In this document: positions 56,796 to 64,000 of the stretch, in pieces
Position numbering within the stretch: position 1 is the stretch's first letter
Layout of the letters: every line of letters starts with the position of its first letter
NCBI GenBank assembly: GCA_902806595.1
Contig: CADCXC010000004.1
Coordinates: 2,480,001 to 2,544,000, forward strand
DNA from: Pyrenopolyporus hunteri
Lineage: Eukaryota; Ascomycota; Sordariomycetes; Xylariales; Hypoxylaceae
Direction: 5' to 3'
DNA length: 64,000 nucleotides
Notes under the pieces: model-generated
What the model saw: the letters and a program-made list of their open reading frames with translations, nothing else
Database searches by the model: none
What the model was told of the DNA's origin: nothing
Translations under genes and position numbers: made by a program

Positions 56796-58566
56796 ACTTA
56801 ACTTCAATCTTCCTCATGGCGTCACATAAAGTGATGGACATAACGAAAAAAGAAAAAAGGGAAGGAAGAAATCTCTATAAGAGAACGTGGTCCAAAAATT
56901 TGAGATTTGTCCAGCTTGGTCGCTCGGAACTTGAAGTATTGGAGAAAAAGCCGCTCCGCCTGGCATTTAAGGAAAAAGGGAATAAATGCCAGGCATCGCA
57001 GCTTATCTGAAGCTTATCACCTGTGAATATATCAGCGTAGAGGCGCCCGGGAGGGCGCCGACGGGAGTTATGAGGGGCGGGGGTCACTTACCAGTAGGTC
57101 GATAGGTGATAGAGGTCGATGGGTGATAGTCCCAACCAAGTCTTCCACTATCTATACCAGCACTCCTAGTCCGACGCATAGATCTTGGAGCCCAGCTACG
57201 TTTTTTTCTAACGGCATTTACAAGCTAAGAACCATGTGGGGAACAAGCTGTTGTACATACCGTGTCACAGATGCTCGGGCGACGGTATACTGAGAAACAA
57301 CATAAGGATGATGTACGCAGTATACGTTCGGGTACCGGCGGGGTGGCGTCGGGGAGTCTACAACAACTCCCTTAGCCGTAGAGGTAGGCCCCTTCGTGCG
57401 TCTCGAAGGGCGGCGTGATGGTAAACCGAGAAGTCAGCCTCACACCAAGCATGACTAACGGGCCTACAGACGATCGAGGCTGGGTGGCCCTAGATCGCTG
57501 CTACGGCATGGACACGGATAGGAGCCAAAGCACGACTAGCAACCCATACCGCCCACAAAGGGTGTTGTAGAGTGAATTTCAGCGAGACCAGCTCAAGCCG
57601 GCGTGCGAAGGAGTTTTTCCGCTGCGACAAACCTGGAATATCTCGACGCACGACTTCTTCCAACCTCGTAGAGGGTGGGCATCCAACGCCAAATAGTCGG
57701 CCGCTAATAGGAAGCATACCAAAGGAGCTCCTAGGCTCAATTGGCATGGAAAGCCACAAGGGCGACAGGTCGTTAGGACTGTCAAGAAGTTACCAGTGCA
57801 TATGGATACTAATGCTTCTTGCAGTGTCGAGAAGGCCCCGCCACTCCTGCTCGGTTTCCCTGGGGAGCATAGCTCTCCCACGCTTCTGATAGATAGAAGA
57901 CTTGATAAGGACGTCTCATAACTCGACCTAAAAGAGGACAGAAGTTAGCTTAGGCAAGAGAAGGAAGTGGTTCCGAGAAAGATCGTTAGTAAGGCGGGGG
58001 TTAGTTAAATTCCAAGTCAATAACAGATGGGCCGAGGCGTTTCGGGCGAACTCAAGGACGATTGACATTGGAATTGATGGAAAGGAACAATAGGTAGAGA
58101 GGTGATACTTACCTGCGAAGGTGAGCCTGCCCAAAGAACCTTAGTAAGAGAAGTAATAAAGTAGGTCCCATCCGAGGTATCGAAGACTTGGATGGAGTTG
58201 GACGGATGAAGGGATGGAGTTGGGGAGATGAAGGAATTGAGCAGGGAGAAGTGGGAGGAGTGGGAGAAGTGGGAGAAGATGGTAGGTACCAGGTATGTTT
58301 AAATAATTTTCTTGGAAGAAATTTTCGGGTAGGTAGCTACCTAGGCAACAGGTTGCTGCCCTCTGAAGCAAGTTGGGTGACGGCCTCTTCCTTCCTCAGA
58401 CGTACAATTGATATAGGTACCTAGGTAGGTACTGAAGGGAAAGTTCGAGCACCCAGACAACATGAGTCAGGAACAAAGTTCGCGGTAATGCCATCCACAG
58501 GCAACCCGGGCATTATGGGAAGGTACTTGCTGGATTAGGCGTCTTCTAGGTTGGGAGAAGAGAGCT

Positions 58567-58655
58567 GTAGGTACTATGTACCTAGGAATCTATGATTCGA
58601 GAGGAAGTTTCTACCTTTAGTTAGGTGTTTAGGTACCTACCTAGGTACCTAGGTA
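58567..58655. repeat. CCTAGGTA-type palindromic tracts
   Basis: Includes TTTAGGTACCTACCTAGGTA and neighbouring TACTATGTACCTAGG. Same dispersed family as elsewhere in the window. Confidence 0.75.
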
Positions 58656-60280
58656 AGTCTTTCAACATTGGTAGATTCTGAGGTTATCTACGACGGATAA
58701 CAAGTGCAACTGACCCTTGGTGGGGGCGGGTTCGGTCAAGTAAATATCAACACCTTAGCAACTCTGCACCTACCTTGTAGATCGTATTATGGCCACGTCC
58801 CAATTGCCCAGGTGCCCGCTTCCAAACCTAGGTAGGTACCTAGGCACCTATTACACGTATGACCATTGGCTCTCTTATATTTGCCCTCTCTTAGCTAAAT
58901 TGACAGACGATGTTCCGTCAAATACGTCGCTAACTTCACCATATAGGCATTGAGCTGGATAATCACTAGGCGCCCTTCCACTAAAAATAATTACCTTTGG
59001 CAACACACTTAGGTACCTAGGTAGTTATAATACATTCTCAAAGTTGATTAGATCTAAACTTGACATCCTGTACCGCTCTTAAGAACACTTTGACTGTGAA
59101 CGGTGGATAGCTTGGTAATACCTATCAACGAAAGAATATGACGGTAAGTAGAGGGATGGATGTGAGTCCGAGATGAACTCAGGGAAGTATAGTGACTTAT
59201 AGGGGTTTTTTTTCTTTTATATGGTTTCTCATATTGATATGGATTCAACGGAAAAAATCCGTTTACAAGGATTCATCGGCCGGAGCATCATTCAAACAGA
59301 GTATTTTTCTAGGATAGTCTAAGGAAGCACCGCAACTAGCCTAGTAATATGGGCACTCTTATATCCGATAATAATTTGAGTCTCGGCCGTAGTAATCACT
59401 TTGTGGAAGCAAACCTGCGGCCTCGCTTTAAACTCAACACTTCCATGCTCTGAAGAATCGCCTTTTAATTAGCCGTAGATTATCTACAGCGTAACTAAAT
59501 GAATACGCGTAAAAAACAATATAGAGTAATGACATGACATAGAAAGGATTCCGAAGTCGGTAAGGGATATTACGACCTCAATGTCTCTCTCGGCAGTTTT
59601 GTTTGGTACTGACCTATAGCTCTCTAATGACAGTGTTGCGGCATCTACCTTAGTTTGACTTATAGTTCGTTGAGTGTCCTTTCCTATTCCGAGAACTGGA
59701 CTAGTGGCTTCTCGTTGTCTATTTAAATGAGCGGACGATGGGTCCTTCGCTTTCGTGGGTAGGCACAAACATTAATCAACGCAAAATGGGAGTGGAAGAA
59801 TATAGAGTAATGCTTCAGGAATCTGGTCCTAGCAAACAACGCGAGGGGTCCCATATAACCTATAATTATTATATGATCTTAACATTTCCTCGACGATGAT
59901 GCCTATCCTCATTACCTCCTTAAGGCTACTCAACTCCTGGCCATGCCATTGATTCTGTAACACCACTATCCATCTGCCTATCGACGTCTTAACCTACGGA
60001 AAATTACGGATACGTTGTTTGGTATAGACGTATAACGCGGTACGAAGGCGCGAAAGCGGAGATACGGAGTAAAGCGGTCATTCTTTACTGGTTGCTCTAA
60101 GTGTTACGACTTCCACGGGCTGTCACCAAAATACGTATTCGCGACGCGTAATTTCATCTACGACAGTAAGTCGCAAACTCATACGAAAGCCTAAGATAAA
60201 CCGGAATTTCTTTTCTAATGGGACGAGAGAAGCATATACACCCGGTCACCCCCTTGAGCCTTAGTTAAACCGATTTAAAG

Positions 60281-60679
60281 ATGGGTGGTCCTATTTATAT
60301 CATCAAAGCCGCCGTCTTCCTCCTCGGCACCGTGGGCTCTCGCCCAGCCACCGGCAAGATCTGGGCACAATTCTGCGACGATACGGGATGCTCGCAAAAC
60401 TGCGGTGTCTCAGTTAGCGTGAACAATCCGGGGTGTTTAGCGCCGGAAGGCGGTCGTCGGTCCCTTAAGCTGCACGGGTCCGACTTTCTCGGTGCCTACT
60501 TAGTACATTCACCCGATAATGGATGCGGTTGTCAGCAAGATTGCACCGAGATCTCCCGATCACCTCCTTCTTGCATCGACCTTTCCAATAAGGCCGCCTC
60601 TCAGTCGTATCGCTTTCAGCTAAGTACTTGTAAGGAGGTCGAAGGAGGGTCTGGTGTTGGGAATAACTGCAAGCCTTAG
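60281..60679 (+). CDS. Small secreted cysteine-rich protein (effector-like candidate)
   Basis: A single exon of 132 residues. The N-terminus MGGPIYIIKAAVFLLGTVGS reads as a signal peptide, with cleavage plausible around residues 20-25. The mature part has ten cysteines (32, 37, 41, 52, 82, 84, 88, 98, 117, 130), an even number fitting five disulfides, clustered as FCDDTGCSQNC and GCGCQQDC. I do not recognise the family and assign no function; size, cysteine content and secretion are those of fungal small secreted proteins, including effectors. It stands alone with about 4 kb of gene-free repeat-rich DNA before it and 1.6 kb after it. The main doubt is whether such a short ORFan is expressed. 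Confidence 0.7.
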   Translation: MGGPIYIIKAAVFLLGTVGSRPATGKIWAQFCDDTGCSQNCGVSVSVNNPGCLAPEGGRRSLKLHGSDFLGAYLVHSPDNGCGCQQDCTEISRSPPSCIDLSNKAASQSYRFQLSTCKEVEGGSGVGNNCKP

Positions 60680-62327
60680 GAAAATAGGAGAACGGCGAGG
60701 ATACCTATATATGCGTGCCGAATTGGGAAACGGTTAGGTATCTAGTGGTTTTCCGTGCTTGTGGCTTACCGTCATCAGTCGTTGGCGATTCTGTGGTTTG
60801 AGCGTCGTCTAATGAACACGACATATATCTATAGGTACTATTCAACTCACCTAGAACGCAAGTTAATCCGGGCAAAAAAGAATGATGGAATTCAACCATG
60901 GTTTCTTGGATTGATAGGTATAGCAAAATACTCATATATTGGAATTAGATTTGTTACGATGTTGCCGCGACAAGATACGCGTAGTGCTACGTGGGGTCAA
61001 ACTAGGTAATCTTGTCGGCAGCGGGAATCGGCTTGATGGTTTTGGTTCTGCTCATAGGCGCATCGCCCGCAATGCCCTCGATTTCGTCAAATCCATTACA
61101 AACAAAGGCCATTCCTTTGGAATCCCCTGTCGCTATGTGAGGGGGGTTACTGATTCCTCTGCCAGACTTCAGGCTCATTTATCGTTGTTAAATCATGGCA
61201 TGTCGTGTCTCTGTAGACGTTGAAGTAAGGAGAGGAAGCGTTGCCTTTCTCGCTTGGCGCAGGCCGAAAGACCAAATCAGTCCAGATTGAGCGAATTGAC
61301 ATAGAACAAACTCCTAGCCGAAGGTATCGGAAAAGAGTTTGATACTACCGGTCTTTGAAAGTGCGTCTTTGGCAAGAAAAGAACACGGAGGTGGTTTGCT
61401 GAACGAAGATCCCCATGGTGGCCGCGAGCCTACGGAATGGAATATATGGGGGGAGAGACGAGGCTTACGTCGCGATGAAGGTGAAGGTCTAAAAGTCCGG
61501 AGTCGGTGGACCTTATGAAAATATCGTTGAATGGGGAAACTAATGCCCGGGTGGGGACCAACTATGCCGTGGGTGGGTACCTACCTAGGTACCTATGTAC
61601 CTAGTCTATTGAGCCAGGGTAAGGGTTTACATGTACTGACCGTCATCAGAAGGTACCTGGTATTCAGCAGAATGGCGTACAAGGTAACCTGTCTGGTGTG
61701 TACATGGAGGTATTGTTATATTTTCTATATATCTTCTGCGTTGCCGCAAAAGACACGGCCATGATATTTTACATGGGTACCTACCAAGGTCTTACCCCAA
61801 GATATCTATTGATGAATGAAATGGATTCGACATCGCGTTGTATTTGCATCATCAATTGCTACGCCCCCAAAGCGTAATTCGTTAGAGGCAGAATACATGT
61901 AAATACCGCCTAGGTAGGTACCTATGGGTGCCTGGCTACCTGAGATGTTCATCTGCCCTAGAATTGTATCACGACCACCTCCCGGAGAAAATACGAAGAC
62001 CGCTAGGCGGCTCTTATCTGAATACGTATAAATCGCATGTAAGCACGGGATATATGTGCTTCGGCACATTACTATACACTGAAACGTTATGAAGCTATAA
62101 GTCTAGAACCCAGAAGTCGAGACTACTCCTTCGCCTCGTACCGTGCCAGACCAATATGCCCAAGGTGGTAATACTCAGCGAAGAAGAAAAAAAGGAGAAA
62201 AAAAAACCCTCAACGCCGTCCATGCAGATTACAACGGTTCGCCCGTATTACCGCATCCCATGTCCCACATATCCCGCCGAACGTGCCCTGAGAAGAAATC
62301 GCTGCCTAGGCGTCCGTATCCCCGTCA
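60680..62327. other. Intergenic region, no supported gene
   Basis: Contains CCTAGGTA-type tracts at 61576-61604 and 61908-61935. Short frames (for example 62143-62526) overlap the 3' end of the downstream minus-strand gene in other frames and are not called. Confidence 0.5.
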
Positions 62328-63210
62328 TTACTCCTGCCTCTCCTTCGCGTTCCTGACAAAGCGTTCTTTCATAGACAACCGCTTCCCTCCCATAGACTTG
62401 AACTTGTCGATAAGTGTTTTCCTCGAGTCTAATTCGGCAATTTCATCGCTACCCCCAACACTCTTGCCGTTGATCATGATGTTGGGCACTGTCTTGCGTC
62501 CTGTCTTGGCGCCCAATCTTGCTTGAAGTTGCTTGCCTTGAGGATGCTCGTCGAGTTCGACAACGTAAGGGGCGGGGTCGATGGAATATTTCTCGAGGAG
62601 TATACCTTTGGCCCGTTTCGAGTAAGGACAGAATGTTTTCGAAAAGATGATAACTAGCTGGAAGTTAGAAATGGAATGAATCGTCGTAGATAGCGCGGTA
62701 CTTACCTGGCGCTTTCTTGAGTATGCTATTAAGGGTTGCTTCGATTTCGCGGTCCTCCTCTGATTCTTCCTCATCTTTCTCTGGATCTTGTGAGACCCCC
62801 TTGGGGCTGCCTTTCTTTTGTCCCCCGGCAGAGCTACCCACACCGATGACCTCGCTCGGTGAATCTGGTTTGAGCGGCGCTTTAGCATTGGCTAAATCTT
62901 TTGCCTTCTGCTCGGCGGCTCGTAACCGGTCGGCCATCTCCTTCGCTAGCTTTTCGTCGTCTTCATCGACGGATCCATCTCCATCCTTATCCTTCACAGT
63001 AGAATCGACGGTAGTGCCTTTGCCGCTCATCACAACATGTTCATGGTCATGTTGAGGGCCTAAGCCATTCATAGTTTTGCCAAAGAAGTCGTGCACCGTT
63101 CGAGGGTCGTGCGGAATGGTCGATCGCATGTGGGAGGTGAAGAATAGTGTGGTTATGACAGCAGCTAGCACCACCATTAAAAGGAGGCGCACTCTTCTGG
63201 CTGAAGGCAT
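62328..63210 (-). CDS. Membrane-anchored monothiol glutaredoxin, Grx6/Grx7 type
   Basis: Exons 63210-62706 and 62653-62328 encode 276 residues; the 52-base intron ends at CTAG (62654-62655), because the nearer CCAG acceptor would break the frame. Residues 8-25 form one membrane helix after a basic N-terminus (SARRVR), giving type II topology. A charged stalk of about 130 residues (D/E/K-rich, with DKDGDGSVDEDDE) leads to the glutaredoxin domain: PVIIFSKTF, active site C177-P-Y-S180, KTVPNIMINGKSVGGSDE. Yeast Grx6 and Grx7 are ER/Golgi monothiol glutaredoxins acting in the oxidative environment of the early secretory pathway; the same location is inferred here. The DKDGDGSVDEDDE piece resembles an EF-hand loop but has no partner helices I would trust. 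Confidence 0.92.
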
Positions 63211-64000
63211 GACGATTTGAGTGGGCGCGAAGGTGCTTGGCGAGAGCTAATTAGGAGTTCGACCCTGAGGGAGGAATTACGCATACGATAAGATGAATTT
63301 GGATACGAGAAATTCGGGCTTCGAACTTTATTGCGGTGTCTGCAAGCGTCTATCGAACACCCGGCGCAAACATGCCTCTATGTCGTCTAGAAGGAATCGT
63401 TGGCGCTTAGTCGCACGAAACGTCAATCAACGGTCGGCTTGGCTAAGGCTTCACAAAATCGCCGCGAATAGATGCGTAAATCTCGACTTGGGGCGTTTTA
63501 GAAGGAATGTTTAGATTCGATAATTCGGAAGACCCGCGGCTTCTTTCCGAGGATTGGGATGGCGATCTGTCAAAGACCGGATACGGGACGAGAGCCTTTT
63601 CAATTGAAGCGGCTAAATGCGACCTCCAGCGCAACACGTTACTATCTAGGTAGGTATGAGGTTAGGAAATAGAGCAAAGGTAAGAAATTGTAGCTTAGAG
63701 GGCGATTAGGCTTGATGGACCACGGCACTTTAGCAATTGATGGATCAAGAGTCAAGCATCAAGACGTGGTCGGGGGGAATATCAACCACAAGGTTAGGTA
63801 GGTTCAAGTTTGATGGTTTGGCGTTTTGGGGTCGGTGGAAACACAAGACAGCGATTCCTGCAAGGAATGACGAAGGTTTAGGTATTGTGTACCTACGTAC
63901 CGCCTAGGTAAATTTGGGTTTCGGTTCAAGGTTCAACTCGCCTCGAGCGGGCCTGGACTATGCATACATAGGTAGGTACCTACCTAGGTACCTAGGCAGA
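63211..64000. other. Intergenic region to the right edge
   Basis: Presumed promoter of the Grx6/7-type gene, then non-coding sequence. A TAGGTAGG/CCTACC tract occurs at 63965-63998, with single units near 63647 and 63905. No edge-crossing gene is seen. Confidence 0.5.

Larger units (their letters stand above)
56249..60280. other. 4-kb gene-poor, repeat-bearing region
   Basis: No gene is supported. It holds the repeat relative at 56655-56795, several CCTAGGTA tracts (58413-58433, 58567-58655, 58826-58850, 59010-59023), and a GTGGGAGAA short tandem near 58245-58280. Frames around 57490-57889 overlap on both strands and look like broken sequence. Confidence 0.5.

Noticed and set aside
57490..57889. 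Overlapping frames with a TLQEAL word, reminiscent of HET-domain proteins (RGWTLQE)
   Set aside because: A single six-residue resemblance, no neighbouring HET motifs in any frame; too weak to call even as a pseudogene.
62950..62990. EF-hand-like DKDGDGSVDEDDE loop in the glutaredoxin stalk
   Set aside because: Lacks the flanking helices of an EF hand and sits in a low-complexity charged linker.

Overview
This is nuclear DNA of a filamentous ascomycete (Pezizomycotina, probably a Sordariomycete). The evidence is many short GT..AG introns (about 50-140 bases), pezizomycete-type genes (a Zn2Cys6 regulator, a CFEM/Pth11-type receptor, a DUF1765 protein, DHA1 and Dal5-type transporters), and intergenic DNA full of TACCTAGGTA-type tracts. 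The class-level placement is inference. I see no rRNA, convincing tRNA, CRISPR array or intact transposase.

Left third (1-21 kb). The window opens inside a BAHD/trichothecene-acetyltransferase-like gene on the minus strand that runs off the left edge. Mostly housekeeping-type genes follow: a She3-like coiled-coil protein, a large five-exon protein of unknown function, a verprolin/WIP-type actin regulator carrying an apparent one-base frameshift, a mitochondrial two-helix membrane protein, a four-helix membrane protein, and a CHORD-CS Hsp90 co-chaperone.

Middle (20.8-38 kb). A small glutaredoxin-like protein is followed by a metabolic neighbourhood: an HpcH/HpaI aldolase, a Zn2Cys6 transcription factor, a membrane-anchored type-B carboxylesterase, two convergent 2-oxoglutarate/Fe(II) oxygenases, a Dal5-type anion symporter and a DHA1 exporter. 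Regulator, esterase, oxygenases, carbon-carbon lyase, importer and exporter together suggest a catabolic or modification cluster with no recognisable backbone synthase. This is an inference from content and proximity.

Right part (38-64 kb). A 1218-residue DUF1765 protein, a small conserved protein and Rpf2 (60S biogenesis) lead into a gene-poor, repeat-rich region. That region holds an AT-only low-complexity block, a large inverted repeat that looks like a MITE with decayed relatives nearby, and a 41-base triplicated repeat. Set in or beside it are a CFEM-domain Pth11-type receptor and an isolated 10-cysteine small secreted protein. A type-II membrane Grx6/7-type glutaredoxin lies near the right end.

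Exon boundaries were worked out by hand from splice signals and reading phase. Every multi-exon model given keeps frame, except the verprolin gene, which is one base short.
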